A stretch of 64,000 nucleotides of DNA, taken from NCBI GenBank assembly GCA_040757205.1, contig JBFLXL010000011.1, positions 1 through 64,000 of the forward strand, in the 5' to 3' direction. Both the position numbers and the translations under genes were made by a program. Under the pieces are notes generated by a model, which did no database searches, was not told the origin of the DNA, and worked only from the letters and a program-made list of their open reading frames with translations. Each line of letters begins with the position of its first letter. Position 1 is the stretch's first letter. Below, in pieces: positions 43,339-52,685 of the stretch. This DNA comes from Bacillota bacterium (GTDB lineage Bacteria > Bacillota > Desulfotomaculia > Desulfotomaculales > Desulforudaceae).

Positions 43339-46300
43339 TCAGCCTTCGGAAATCTGGGCTTGCGGGTTCTGACTGATTTTGGCAAGAAAACTCTCTATTT
43401 CGCGGATCACGCCCGGACCGTCTCCCGGTGACTCCAGCTTCAGCCAAATTTCAAAGCCGCTCTCTTCTTCCTTGAAGCGCAGCCGCCCCGGATATTGCCC
43501 GGAAACGGCCACCAGGGTGCTTCCGTCCAGCGGGTGAGTGTCCCCCAAGACAAAACGGCAAGAGCGTCCCTGCCGGTTGATGCTCTTAATCCGGAAACCC
43601 TTGGCCCGGGCCCGGATCCGCGCTACGGCCAGCAGGTTCTTCGCCGGGGGAGGCGGGTTCCCGAACCGGTCCAACAGTTCCTCCGCCACCTGGTCCACAT
43701 CCTCCACCTGCCGCACGCGCGCCAGCAGGTGGTAGAACTGCACCTTTTGCTCGGAATCGGGGATATAGTCATCAGGCAGAAATGCGGTCACCGGCACCTC
43801 CACCACCGTTTCGAATTCCTCCGGCGGCGGCGCTTCACCCTTCAGTTCCCGCACGCTTTCCTCCAGCAGCCGGCAATACATTTCAAAACCGACCACGGAG
43901 ATATTCCCGTGCTGTTCGGTCCCCAGCAGGTTTCCGGCCCCCCGGATTTCCAGGTCCCGCTTCGCCAGCCGGAATCCGGAGCCGAAGTCGGTGAAATCCC
44001 GGATCGCCCGCAGCCGCTTCTCGGCCGCTTCCCCCATCAGCCGGTCCCGCCGGAAGGTGAAATAGGCGTAGGCCAGGCGGTTTGAACGGCCCACCCGTCC
44101 CCGGAGCTGGTACAGTTGGGCCAGGCCCAGGTGGTCCGCTTCCTTTACAATCAACGTGTTCACGTTGGCAATGTCCAAGCCGGTCTCGATAATCGTGGTG
44201 CAGACCAGGACATCGTAGGTTTTAGCCACGAAATCCAACATCACCTGTTCCAGCTGGTCCTCCCGCATCTGGCCGTGCGCCACCGCGATCCGCGCCTCGG
44301 GAACCAGCTCCTGCAGCCGGCCGGCAACCCGGTCCAGTTCAAAAACGCGATTGTGCACGAAATACACCTGGCCGCCCCGGGCCAACTCCCGGCCCACCGC
44401 CTCCCGGATCAGCACCGGGTCCTCCTCGACCACGAAGGTCTGCACCGGAAAGCGGTCCAGGGGCGGCGTTTCCAGGATGCTGGTGTCGCGGATCCCCACC
44501 AGGGACATATAAAGCGTCCTCGGGATGGGGGTCGCCGTCAGGGTGACCACATCAACGTTCGGATGTTTTAGTTTCAGTTTCTCCTTGTGCAACACCCCGA
44601 AGCGCTGTTCTTCGTCAACCACGATCAGTCCCAAATCGGCGAACTGCACGTCGTCCTGCACCAGGCGGTGGGTGCCGATCACGACGTCGACCTTGCCCGC
44701 CGCCAATTCGGCCAGGACCTGTTTTTGCTCCCGGACCGACCGGAACCGGCTCAGCATCTCGACCACCACCGGGTGCCCGTTGAAGCGTTCCCGGAAAGTC
44801 TGCTGGTGCTGCTGGGCCAGCACCGTGGTCGGCACCAGCACGGCCACCTGCTTACCGTCCGTCACCGCCTTGAAGGCGGCCCGCATGGCTACTTCCGTCT
44901 TGCCGTACCCGACATCGCCGCAGAGCAGCCGGTCCATCGGGCGGGGACGCTCCATATCCTTTTTGACCTGGGTAATGGCCTTCAATTGGTCCGGGGTTTC
45001 CTCGAAGGGAAAGGCCGACTCGAACTCCTGCTGCCAGGGGTTGTCGGGCGAGAAGCGGTAACCGGGCAAGGACTGCCGGGCGGCGTAGAGTTTCAACAAC
45101 TCCCGGGCCATCTCCCGAACCGCTTCACGCACCCGTTTCTTGGACCGGGCCCAGTCACTGCCTCCCAACCGGGAAAGCCGGGGCGTTTCTCCCTCTGCGC
45201 CGATGTACTTTTGCACCAGGCCCAACTGGTCGGTCGGAACGTACAGTTTGTCCTCCCCCTGGTAGTTTATCAGGAGATACTCCCGTTTCACTTCCGCGAT
45301 CTCCATCGGCACAATCCCGTGATAGCGGCCGATGCCGTGGTTGACGTGCACCACAAAATCGCCGGGCGCAAGCTCCAGTTCATCCAGAGTCCGCCGCCGC
45401 AGCCGGTATGGCTCCCGCCGGTCTTGAAGCTGCTTGCCGTAAAGCTCCTTTTCGGTAAGGACGCTTAGTTGACTTTCGCCGATCTCGAAGCCTTCGTGCA
45501 GGCGCCCGACACCCACGGCTACCTGTCCGGGTTGGACTTGGCCCAGCTCATACGCCTGAAACACGGCGAGCCCGCTAATGCGCAGGCTGTTCATCAAACG
45601 CCGGGCCCGCTCACCGGTGCCCACCAACAGGACTACGCGCTGTCCGGCGGCCTGCCGCCGGCTGATTTCGCCAAGGGCGGCCCCGGCGCGGCCCAGGTTG
45701 GCGGGCAACTCCCGCACCTCAAACCGGACTTCGCGGCCCGGGCTCGGGAAAGCCTTGACCCGGCCGAACAGTGAAAGGTACACGGTTCGAAAAGGGGCAA
45801 GCGCCGCAAACAGCCGCTCCCGGTCCAAGTACAGCCGGGCCTGACCGGGCAACAAACGCCCTTGTTCCAGCAGGGCGGAAAAGCCGTGGGTACGGTGCCG
45901 CGAGATGCTCTCGGCCGTCTCGGCCACCCGGTCCGGCTCAGCCACCACCACAATACCGGCCTGACCCAGGTAGTCCCCCAGGGTCACCGGCTGCGGGCGG
46001 AAGTAGGCCAGCAGGTCCTCAATGCCCGGGGTGTGGCTCTTAGCGTCCAGGTGCGGCCGGATTTCTTCCAGCCATTCCCTGAGCCGGCGCGCTCCTTCGG
46101 TGTCGCCCCGCTTTTCCAGCCGCTCCAGTTGCTGCCGGTGCTCACGGGTCAGGGCTTCAATCCCTGCTTCCCAGGCGCCGTCCTCCACCACCAACTCCGT
46201 GGCCGGCGCCACGGTCACCCGGTCGGTGGCGGCCAGGGAGCGCTGGGTTTCCGGGTCGAAAGTGCGCATGGAGACGACTTCGTCCCCGAAAAACTCAATC

Positions 46301-46872
46301 CGCACCGGATGGCGGGCCGTGTAGGGGAAAAGGTCGGCGATCCCCCCGCGGATACTGAACTGCCCGGCCGTGTCGACCTGGGAAACGGCCTCATAGCCCA
46401 TAGACAAAAGCCGGCCCCGCAGTGCCTCCGTTATCCAGGATTGACCGCTTTTCAGCACAAATATCCGCTCGCGCAGCAAGGCGGGCGGCGGCAGGAGGCG
46501 GGCCAGGGCGTCCACCGGCGCAATCACCACCGGGTTGGTGCCGGTAACCAACGCCTCCAACCCCCGCATCCGGCGCACCCCAATCTCCCGGCTGTAAGCC
46601 AACACCTGCGTTGGCAATAGTTCCCATGCGGAAACCACAAAAATCCCCCGGTCCGGAAGCAGGGTGACCAGGTCGTCGGCCAGGACGGCCGCCTCCCGCT
46701 CGCCGGGGGTGATAATCAGAAGCGGCGCCGGATCACGAGCCAGAGCAGCACACACCAGCGCCTGATGGCCTCCGCCGGCACCGGTCACGTGCTGGCGCTG
46801 ATAACGCGCCAAACCCGATACGACGGTGCTCAGGACGGGGGTCTCCCTTAGGAATTCCGCTAACCCCTGCAT
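43339..46872 (-). CDS. mfd: Transcription-repair coupling factor
   Basis: Removes RNA polymerase stalled at DNA damage and recruits UvrA. The 1177-residue protein has the N-terminal UvrB-like domains, the RNA-polymerase-interacting domain (GDFVVHVNHGIGRY), the RecG-like translocase with Walker A (LLCGDVGYGKTEVA), DEEQRFGV, TATPIPRTLYMS, QLRGRVGRSNR and a C-terminal TRCF domain. The ATG follows GGGAG. It lies between pth and spoVT as in Bacillus. The small fin gene found there in B. subtilis is absent. Confidence 0.97.
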   Translation of the reverse strand: MQGLAEFLRETPVLSTVVSGLARYQRQHVTGAGGGHQALVCAALARDPAPLLIITPGEREAAVLADDLVTLLPDRGIFVVSAWELLPTQVLAYSREIGVRRMRGLEALVTGTNPVVIAPVDALARLLPPPALLRERIFVLKSGQSWITEALRGRLLSMGYEAVSQVDTAGQFSIRGGIADLFPYTARHPVRIEFFGDEVVSMRTFDPETQRSLAATDRVTVAPATELVVEDGAWEAGIEALTREHRQQLERLEKRGDTEGARRLREWLEEIRPHLDAKSHTPGIEDLLAYFRPQPVTLGDYLGQAGIVVVAEPDRVAETAESISRHRTHGFSALLEQGRLLPGQARLYLDRERLFAALAPFRTVYLSLFGRVKAFPSPGREVRFEVRELPANLGRAGAALGEISRRQAAGQRVVLLVGTGERARRLMNSLRISGLAVFQAYELGQVQPGQVAVGVGRLHEGFEIGESQLSVLTEKELYGKQLQDRREPYRLRRRTLDELELAPGDFVVHVNHGIGRYHGIVPMEIAEVKREYLLINYQGEDKLYVPTDQLGLVQKYIGAEGETPRLSRLGGSDWARSKKRVREAVREMARELLKLYAARQSLPGYRFSPDNPWQQEFESAFPFEETPDQLKAITQVKKDMERPRPMDRLLCGDVGYGKTEVAMRAAFKAVTDGKQVAVLVPTTVLAQQHQQTFRERFNGHPVVVEMLSRFRSVREQKQVLAELAAGKVDVVIGTHRLVQDDVQFADLGLIVVDEEQRFGVLHKEKLKLKHPNVDVVTLTATPIPRTLYMSLVGIRDTSILETPPLDRFPVQTFVVEEDPVLIREAVGRELARGGQVYFVHNRVFELDRVAGRLQELVPEARIAVAHGQMREDQLEQVMLDFVAKTYDVLVCTTIIETGLDIANVNTLIVKEADHLGLAQLYQLRGRVGRSNRLAYAYFTFRRDRLMGEAAEKRLRAIRDFTDFGSGFRLAKRDLEIRGAGNLLGTEQHGNISVVGFEMYCRLLEESVRELKGEAPPPEEFETVVEVPVTAFLPDDYIPDSEQKVQFYHLLARVRQVEDVDQVAEELLDRFGNPPPPAKNLLAVARIRARAKGFRIKSINRQGRSCRFVLGDTHPLDGSTLVAVSGQYPGRLRFKEEESGFEIWLKLESPGDGPGVIREIESFLAKISQNPQAQISEG

Positions 46873-46929
46873 TCTTCACTCCCGAAAACCAAACACCAAG
46901 GTTAGTATACCCGTTTTTGTGCAGCGGTT

Positions 46930-47120
46930 GCACTGCACCTGTCCAGCCCAAGGGGTCAGGCCGCAAAAAAGGGGGACAGTCCCATATTTCTCCCCCTATT
47001 TCTCGATCCCCTGGCAAGGTGCCAACACCTTCTCCACGCTTGAAAGCCAGTGTTAGGGGTCTTGAAAAAGGGTCGGGCAGGACCCCTTTTTTGCACGCCG
47101 CACGACTTGACCCCTTGTTT
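46930..47120. repeat. REP-like repeat region between pth and mfd
   Basis: This gene-free spacer carries several related blocks: AAGGGGTCAGGCCGC followed by AAAAAAGGGGGACAGTCCC, an inverted repeat AAAAAGGGTC...GACCCCTTTTTT (47065-47093), and ACTTGACCCCTTGTTTT. They resemble the 36558-36580 element. They look like a decayed cluster of short intergenic repeats. Confidence 0.5.
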
Positions 47121-47157
47121 TGTCGGTGTGGAGCTTTAAAACACCGGTGGAAGGGCG

Positions 47158-47745
47158 TTATACTTCGGCGGTGCCGCTTGCAGGCGTTAGCCGCCAACCG
47201 TTGAAACGGCTCATCGCCTGGTTAAGCCCTTCCCGGCACGCACACGCCACCGCCAGGGCCGACGTGTTTACGACTTCTTCGAGCCCCGGCTGCTCCTCGG
47301 ACCCAAACTCGCCCAGTACGTGGTCCACCGCCTCCCCGGTCTTTCCTATCCCTACGCGCAGGCGCCCAAATTCAGAACTGCCCAGGGCGGCAATGATGGA
47401 CTCGAGACCCCGGTGCCCCCCGGAACCACCTCCGGGCCGCAGACGGATCCGCCCGAACGCCAGGTCGAGGTCGTCGCAGATCACCAGCAGGTCCGCCGGC
47501 CCCGCCCGGTAGTGGCGCAGAAGGTCCCTAACCGCCAGGCCGCTTAGGTTCATGTAGGTCTGGGGCTTGGCCAGCACCACCCGGACCCCGTCCAGGCGAC
47601 CTTCACCAACGAGAGAAAAACAGCGCCTGCGGGTCACTATTGTGCCCGCGGCGCCGGCGAGCCGGTCAACCACCATAAAACCGGCGTTGTGGCGGGTAGA
47701 ACCGTATTTGGCCCCGGGGTTCCCCAGGCCCACGATCAGCTTCAT
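47158..47745 (-). CDS. pth: Peptidyl-tRNA hydrolase
   Basis: Releases peptides from peptidyl-tRNA. The 195-residue protein has VGLGNPGAKYGSTRHNAGF with the catalytic His, KPQTYMNLSG and DDLDLAFGRIRLR with GGSGGHRGLESI. Its ATG shares one base with the ctc stop (TAATG). The ctc-pth order equals that in Bacillus. Confidence 0.96.
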   Translation of the reverse strand: MKLIVGLGNPGAKYGSTRHNAGFMVVDRLAGAAGTIVTRRRCFSLVGEGRLDGVRVVLAKPQTYMNLSGLAVRDLLRHYRAGPADLLVICDDLDLAFGRIRLRPGGGSGGHRGLESIIAALGSSEFGRLRVGIGKTGEAVDHVLGEFGSEEQPGLEEVVNTSALAVACACREGLNQAMSRFNGWRLTPASGTAEV

Positions 47746-48392
47746 TACCCGGTCTCAGAAGCGGGGGATGAGCGCTCTTGTTTACCGGCTTCTTCCCCGG
47801 CCTCTTCCGGGGCTTTCTCCTCCTCACGGTGCGGCGCGATCAGGGTGACCACGGTCACGTCGCCGTCGGTTTCGAATCTCACGCCCTCGGGGGCCCTCAG
47901 GTCGGACACGTGGACGGCGTCCCCGATATCGAGTCCTGAGATGTCGACCTCGATGTGTTCCGGGATATCGCGGGGCAGGCAGGTTACCTCCACCTGGCGG
48001 ATCAGCTGCTCCAGGCGGCCGCCCGCGGTCACCCCCGGAGCGCTCCCCGTCAGCTTCAGGTAGACGGACGCGGTCAGTTCCTCCTTCATCGAGATCTGGT
48101 GGAAATCGACGTGGAAGAACTCGTTTCTGTACGGGTGCGTGTCCACGTCCTTGATAATGGCGTCGTACTTTTTGGCGCGCCCCTTCTCCGGCTCCACCTT
48201 CAACCGGATGAGCGCGTTGCGCCCGGTCTTGGCTATGATGTCCTGAACCGCCCGGGTTTCCACCTCGATCGGCAGGCTGCCGACCTCTTTTCCGTAGAGC
48301 ACCGCCGGGATAAGGCCGTTTTGCTTCAGCCGGTTCCGGTAACCCTTGCCCCGGCCCGCCCTGGGCCGGGCTTTCAAATCAACAACCGCCAT
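47745..48392 (-). CDS. ctc: Ribosomal protein L25/general stress protein Ctc (TL5 type)
   Basis: Binds 5S rRNA in the large subunit. The 215-residue long form has an N-terminal L25 domain (LKARPRAGRGKGYRNRLK, IPAVLYGK) and a C-terminal beta domain (GDAVHVSDLRAPEGV), and ends in an acidic, Lys/Glu-rich tail. AGGAGG precedes the ATG. It lies between prs and pth. Confidence 0.94.
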   Translation of the reverse strand: MAVVDLKARPRAGRGKGYRNRLKQNGLIPAVLYGKEVGSLPIEVETRAVQDIIAKTGRNALIRLKVEPEKGRAKKYDAIIKDVDTHPYRNEFFHVDFHQISMKEELTASVYLKLTGSAPGVTAGGRLEQLIRQVEVTCLPRDIPEHIEVDISGLDIGDAVHVSDLRAPEGVRFETDGDVTVVTLIAPHREEEKAPEEAGEEAGKQERSSPASETG

Positions 48393-48439
48393 CTGCGCTA
48401 ATCCTCCTTGACTACCAGTAATGTCCCCCGCACCGTCAT

Positions 48440-49396
48440 CTAAACCGGGGTGTCAAAAAGCTTGCTGACCGACAGGTTTTCGTGGACCCGGATGACGGCT
48501 TCCCCAAGCAGGGGGGCGACGGACAAGACTTTGATTTTGGGCAGCATTCTTTCGGGCGGAATCGGAACGGTGTCGGTGACGATCACTTCCTCGATCGCCG
48601 AATCTCGCAGCCGGTCGATCGCGGGGCCGGAAAGGACCGGGTGCGTGCAGCAGACGTAGACCGCCTTGGCCCCGTACTCCAGGAGGGCATGTCCACCCTC
48701 CATGATGGTCCCGGCCGTGTCGATGATATCGTCCAGGATTACGGCCGTCTTGTTCTGAACCGGACCGATCACGTGGATGATCTCGGCCACGTTCGGCTCC
48801 GGGCGCCGCTTGTCGATCACCGCCAAGGGCGCCCCGATGCGCTCGGCCAGGTCCCGCGCCCGAACCACTCCGCCCACGTCCGGGGAGACCATTACCACGT
48901 CCTCCAGGTGCCGGCGGATCAGGTACTCAGCCAGGATCGGACCGGCCGGCAGATGGTCCACCGGAATGTCGAAAAAGCCCTGTATCTGACCGGCGTGCAG
49001 GTCCATGGTGATCACCCGGTTCACCCCGCTCGCCGTAAGCAGGTTGGCCACCAGTTTGGCGGTGATCGGTTCCCGCGCCCGGGTCTTCCGGTCCTGCCGG
49101 GCGTAACCGTAGTAGGGCATCACGGCGGTGATCCGGCGGGCGGAAGCCCTTTTCAGGGCATCGATCATCATCAGGAGTTCCATCAGGTTTTCGTTCACCG
49201 GGTGGCCGGTGGGCTGGATCACAAACACGTCCGCGCCCCGGACATTCTCCTGAATGCAGATCCGGATCTCGCCGTCCGAGAACCGTGACGCCTGGGAATT
49301 CCCCAGCGGCACCCCGAGGTAGTGGCAGATCTCGACCGCCAGGGCCGGGTTGGCGTTTCCGGTGAAGATCTTCAGCTTCTTGTGGCGCGAGAACAT
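48440..49396 (-). CDS. prs: Ribose-phosphate pyrophosphokinase
   Basis: Makes PRPP for nucleotides, NAD (NadC) and histidine (HisG), all represented in the window. The 318-residue protein has [20 protein letters not shown] in part, [27 protein letters not shown] and the PRPP loop [17 protein letters not shown] 49396 follows CGGAGGG. An upstream open frame has no site. It is 23 nt downstream of glmU. Confidence 0.96.
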   Translation of the reverse strand: MFSRHKKLKIFTGNANPALAVEICHYLGVPLGNSQASRFSDGEIRICIQENVRGADVFVIQPTGHPVNENLMELLMMIDALKRASARRITAVMPYYGYARQDRKTRAREPITAKLVANLLTASGVNRVITMDLHAGQIQGFFDIPVDHLPAGPILAEYLIRRHLEDVVMVSPDVGGVVRARDLAERIGAPLAVIDKRRPEPNVAEIIHVIGPVQNKTAVILDDIIDTAGTIMEGGHALLEYGAKAVYVCCTHPVLSGPAIDRLRDSAIEEVIVTDTVPIPPERMLPKIKVLSVAPLLGEAVIRVHENLSVSKLFDTPV

Positions 49397-49419
49397 CGCG
49401 ATCCCTCCGTTGGGTTTGT

Positions 49420-50820
49420 TCACTGGTCGCCGGTTTGCCGGTCGTCCTTTTCGGCGTGCCTCACCCGGGTTTCCCAATTTGGGATATTCTTCTGCTCGCT
49501 CCTGGCCACCCCCAGCGCGCCGGGGGGCACGTCCCGGCGGATGGTGGAGCCGGCCCCGACATAGGCGCCGCGCCCGACGGTCACCGGCGCCACCAGGTTG
49601 GTGTTGCTGCCGATGAAAGCGCCGTCCTCAATCACCGTCGTCCACTTCTTCTTCCCGTCGTAATTGCAGGTAATCGTGCCCGCGCCGACGTTCACCCTTT
49701 CCCCGATTACGGCGTCGCCCACATAAGAAAGGTGGGGAATCTTGCTTCCGGTCCCCACCACCGATTTTTTGATTTCCACGAAATCACCGATTTTGACCCC
49801 GGCCCCGATCTCGCAGCCGGGCCGGATGTAAGCGAACGGGCCGACCGTGCTGCCCTCGCCAACGGTGGACTCCAGCACCACGGCGTACTGCACGGAAACC
49901 CGGTCACCCAGGCGGGCGCGCACCAAGCGCGTGTTCGGGCCGATTTCGCACTCCTCGCCGACCACGCTGTTCCCCTCAATGAAGGTAAAGGGGTAAATCA
50001 CCGTGTCCTTAGCGATACGGGCGGCACGGTCGATGTAAGTCGAGGACGGATCGACTATGGTCACACCCTGGTCCATCCAGTAGTCGAGCACGGCGGACCG
50101 GACCAGCCTTTCGGCTTCTGCCAGTTGGCGCCGGTCGTTGATCCCGTAAATCTCGACCGGATCCGCCACCGGGCAGGTCCCGATCAAAAAGCCCTTGTCC
50201 AGATAAACGGCCAAGGCATCGGGCAGGTAATACTCCCCCTGGCGGTTGTCGGCCGAAATCCCGCGCAAGCACTCAAACAGTCCGCCGGCCGTGAAGCAGA
50301 ATACGCCAGTGCTTATTTCCCTGACGGCCAATTCCTCCGGGGTACCGTCCGCCTGCTCAACGATCCGGATAAACCGCCCGGCGGGGTCACGAATGACCCG
50401 CCCATATCCGGTGGGATCGCCCAGAAAAGCGGTCAGTACGGTCGCCGCCGCACCCGAGTCCCGGTGCCGGGCCACCAATCCGGAAAGGGTGTCTGCACGC
50501 AAGAGCGGGGTGTCCCCGCAGACCACCAGCACGTGCCCCCAGTGCCCGGCGAGCCTTTCCTCAGCCTGCAATACAGCGTGGGCGGTACCCAACTGCGGTT
50601 CCTGAACGACCGTTTCACCGCCCAGTTCATTGACCACGGCGGCGACTTCGTCGTGACCGTAGCCCGTGATCACGATAATCCGGTGCGCACCAGCCTCCCG
50701 CACCGCCTCTATGACATGCGCAACCATGGGCCTACCGGCCACATGGTGAAGAACTTTGGGGCGGCGCGACTTCATCCTGGTACCCTTGCCGGCCGCCAGC
50801 ACGACCGCTGCTAGATCCAT
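49420..50820 (-). CDS. glmU: Bifunctional GlcNAc-1-phosphate uridyltransferase / GlcN-1-phosphate acetyltransferase
   Basis: Makes UDP-GlcNAc for peptidoglycan. The 466-residue protein has an N-terminal uridyltransferase domain ([26 protein letters not shown]) and a C-terminal left-handed beta helix of hexapeptide repeats ending in [15 protein letters not shown] and [12 protein letters not shown]. It lies between spoVG and prs as in Bacillus. Confidence 0.97.
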   Translation of the reverse strand: MDLAAVVLAAGKGTRMKSRRPKVLHHVAGRPMVAHVIEAVREAGAHRIIVITGYGHDEVAAVVNELGGETVVQEPQLGTAHAVLQAEERLAGHWGHVLVVCGDTPLLRADTLSGLVARHRDSGAAATVLTAFLGDPTGYGRVIRDPAGRFIRIVEQADGTPEELAVREISTGVFCFTAGGLFECLRGISADNRQGEYYLPDALAVYLDKGFLIGTCPVADPVEIYGINDRRQLAEAERLVRSAVLDYWMDQGVTIVDPSSTYIDRAARIAKDTVIYPFTFIEGNSVVGEECEIGPNTRLVRARLGDRVSVQYAVVLESTVGEGSTVGPFAYIRPGCEIGAGVKIGDFVEIKKSVVGTGSKIPHLSYVGDAVIGERVNVGAGTITCNYDGKKKWTTVIEDGAFIGSNTNLVAPVTVGRGAYVGAGSTIRRDVPPGALGVARSEQKNIPNWETRVRHAEKDDRQTGDQ

Positions 50821-51042
50821 TTAAACCCCCTGCGTGATTAGGCCCGGGTGACCGATGGCCGCTCATCCGGCGTTCGCCCCGAGACCGGCCCCGGAACTCA
50901 CTGAACCGGCCCGGGACCTGGCTGATCCGCTCCAAGAGAAGGCCGGTCCGGGCCGATTGAAAGGTGTATGCCAGGTATTCATTCAACGAAAACGAGGTGA
51001 TTCCTTTCCCAAAAAAATGGAACACACCCGTTCCGTGAGGGG

Positions 51043-51309
51043 TTAGAATTCAACGGCATCCCGCTGCTCGTAGGCTTCCAGTACTGCATCCTGGATGCGG
51101 GCGCGCGCGGAGGCGTTAATCGGGTGGGCGACGTCCCGGAACTCACCGGTGGGGGTCCTGCGGCTGGGCATCGCCACAAACAGTCCATTCTGGCCCTCGA
51201 CGATTTTGATGTCGTGCACCACGAAAGCGTCGTCCAGGGTGACCGACACAATCGCCTTCATTTTACCCTCGCCCAAGACTTTGCGTATCCGGACGTCAGT
51301 GACCTCCAC
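51043..51309 (-). CDS. spoVG: Septation/sporulation regulator SpoVG
   Basis: Small RNA/DNA-binding regulator of septation and sporulation. The 88-residue protein (GTG 51309, AAGGTGG 8 nt upstream) begins [11 protein letters not shown] and contains [17 protein letters not shown] and the [20 protein letters not shown] signature, kept within family length. An in-frame frame upstream to 51369 is not needed. It sits upstream of glmU as in Bacillus. Confidence 0.95.
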   Translation of the reverse strand: MEVTDVRIRKVLGEGKMKAIVSVTLDDAFVVHDIKIVEGQNGLFVAMPSRRTPTGEFRDVAHPINASARARIQDAVLEAYEQRDAVEF

Positions 51310-51372
51310 ACTGTTCACCACCTTCCAAAACGGCTGGAAACCCCGTCCAGGTTCCCGAACCCGGCGCATGTC

Positions 51373-51531
51373 TTACTTCTGAAGGCCTTTTTTCGGCGCC
51401 AAGCGCCGATATCCTGCCTGGTTAGCAATTTTTTCCCCTTCAACGCCACGCCGGCGATAGCGGCGGCGTGGGCCTCCCGCCAGCCGGTAGCGGGCTTCGT
51501 GCACATCAGCCAACGGCAAGCGTTCATCCAT
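51373..51531 (-). CDS. Small Arg-rich ORF upstream of spoVG
   Basis: A 52-codon ORF begins at ATG 51531, 6 nt after a near-perfect ribosome site (GGGGGAGG), and ends 63 nt before the spoVG start. The product is strongly basic (GGPRRRYRRRGVEG core, APKKGLQK end). I recognise no family. The strong site and the absence of any other gene here make it a plausible small protein, perhaps nucleic-acid binding. Confidence 0.5.
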   Translation of the reverse strand: MDERLPLADVHEARYRLAGGPRRRYRRRGVEGEKIANQAGYRRLAPKKGLQK

Positions 51532-51588
51532 GACCTGCCTCCCCCGGTGATACTAAAAAGTCTCTCCCTATGACTTGAAAATGATTTA

Positions 51589-51616
51589 TTGCAAAAATAA
51601 CAAAAAATAATATAAT
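51589..51616 (+). promoter_or_regulatory. Promoter of lysR
   Basis: -35 TTGCAA (51589-51594), a 16-nt spacer and -10 TATAAT (51611-51616) lie 34 nt before the lysR start, in an AT-rich divergent region. Confidence 0.65.
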
Positions 51617-51649
51617 AAAGACAACCAGTTGACGAGAGAGGTTGTCTTC

Positions 51650-52531
51650 GTGAATCTAAGCTACCTCGAAACCTTTGTTATGGTCGCCAAACACAAGAGC
51701 TTCTCAAGGGCCGCCAAGGCCTTGAGCCTTACCCAACCCGCGGTGAGCAAGCACATTTCCCTGCTCGAGGTCCACTACGGCACCAAACTGGTCGACCGCA
51801 CCAGCCGGCGCGTCGAACTGACCGACGCCGGCATTGTGCTCTACCATTTTGCCGGCCGGATCATCTCGACCATGGAGCGCGCGAAGGAGGAAATCGCCTC
51901 CTTTTCCGAAGAGGTCAAGGGCCGGTTGAACATCGGGGCGAGCACCATCCCCGGGCATTACATCCTGCCCCGCACACTCAGCGAATTCAAAAAAGAGTAC
52001 CCCCTGGTGAACGTTTCCCTGGAAGTGAGCAATACCGGCAAGGTAATCAACCGGCTCCGGGAGGAATCCATCCAGGTCGGGGTCATCGGCGCCCCCGTGA
52101 ACAGCCCCGAGATCAACTGTACCGAGTTCACCAGCGACGAAGTGGTTCTGATCTTGCCGGCCGACCACCCGCTGGCCGAACGCAAGGAGCTGATCACCAA
52201 CGACCTTATCGGCGAAAAGGTCGTGGTGCGGGAAAACGACTCGGGCACCCGGCGCATCGTGGAGGAGAAACTGGCCGCAGCCGGCGTTCCGTTCGACAGC
52301 CTGCAGGTGGCAGGGGAATTCGGCAGCACCGAAGCCGTGCTGGCCGGCGTGGAGGCGGGACTGGGAGCTTCCTTCGTCTCCCGCTGGGCCGCGGAAAAAG
52401 CGGCGACCGAAGGCCGGGTCGTGGTCCGCATACTACAAGATTTGTGCTTCTCGCGCAGCCTGTATCTCATCTACCCCCGGGACAAGAGCCTCTCCAGACC
52501 CACCCGTGCTTTTCTTTCATTCATCAAGTAG
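51650..52531 (+). CDS. LysR-family regulator of the tRNA-yedE-yedF locus
   Basis: The 293-residue LTTR has the N-terminal winged helix (FVMVAKHKSFSRAAKALSLTQPAVSKHISLLE) split across residues 7-38 and a CysB-like effector domain (LNIGASTIPGHYILP, then VILPADHPLAERKEL and GAGLGASFVS). Start GTG 51650 follows GAGAGGTT. LTTRs of this kind are found next to selenium- or sulfur-related yedE/yedF genes. The palindrome at 52603-52617 is a likely operator, and the downstream genes in the same direction are its probable targets. Confidence 0.88.
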   Translation: MNLSYLETFVMVAKHKSFSRAAKALSLTQPAVSKHISLLEVHYGTKLVDRTSRRVELTDAGIVLYHFAGRIISTMERAKEEIASFSEEVKGRLNIGASTIPGHYILPRTLSEFKKEYPLVNVSLEVSNTGKVINRLREESIQVGVIGAPVNSPEINCTEFTSDEVVLILPADHPLAERKELITNDLIGEKVVVRENDSGTRRIVEEKLAAAGVPFDSLQVAGEFGSTEAVLAGVEAGLGASFVSRWAAEKAATEGRVVVRILQDLCFSRSLYLIYPRDKSLSRPTRAFLSFIK

Positions 52532-52602
52532 AACAACGCTCAGCTGCCGGCAACCGGACCCACCCATCCTCCTTGAATATCGCCACCAACAATAAATTCT
52601 TT

Positions 52603-52617
52603 TTATGGCTGCCATAA
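52603..52617 (+). promoter_or_regulatory. Putative LysR operator palindrome
   Basis: TTATGGC-T-GCCATAA is a perfect 15-nt dyad containing the T-N11-A pattern of LTTR sites. It is centred about 55 nt before the inferred start of the tRNA transcript, the usual LTTR position. Confidence 0.6.
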
Positions 52618-52629
52618 GAGGATTTCATT

Positions 52630-52658
52630 TTTACTTGCCGAAAGCCTGAGACTAAAAG
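52630..52658 (+). promoter_or_regulatory. Candidate promoter of the tRNA-yedE-yedF unit
   Basis: TTTACT (52630-52635), a 17-nt spacer and TAAAAG (52653-52658). The boxes are weak, as expected for an activated promoter. The start would be near 52665, about 20 nt before the tRNA. Confidence 0.4.
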
Positions 52659-52685
52659 GGATGTGAGTATTGAGAAATCCCGCGT

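Noticed and set aside
51315-51527. 70-residue ORF upstream of spoVG in another frame
   Set aside because: It overlaps spoVG and lacks a ribosome site. The 52-codon frame at 51531 has the strong site instead.
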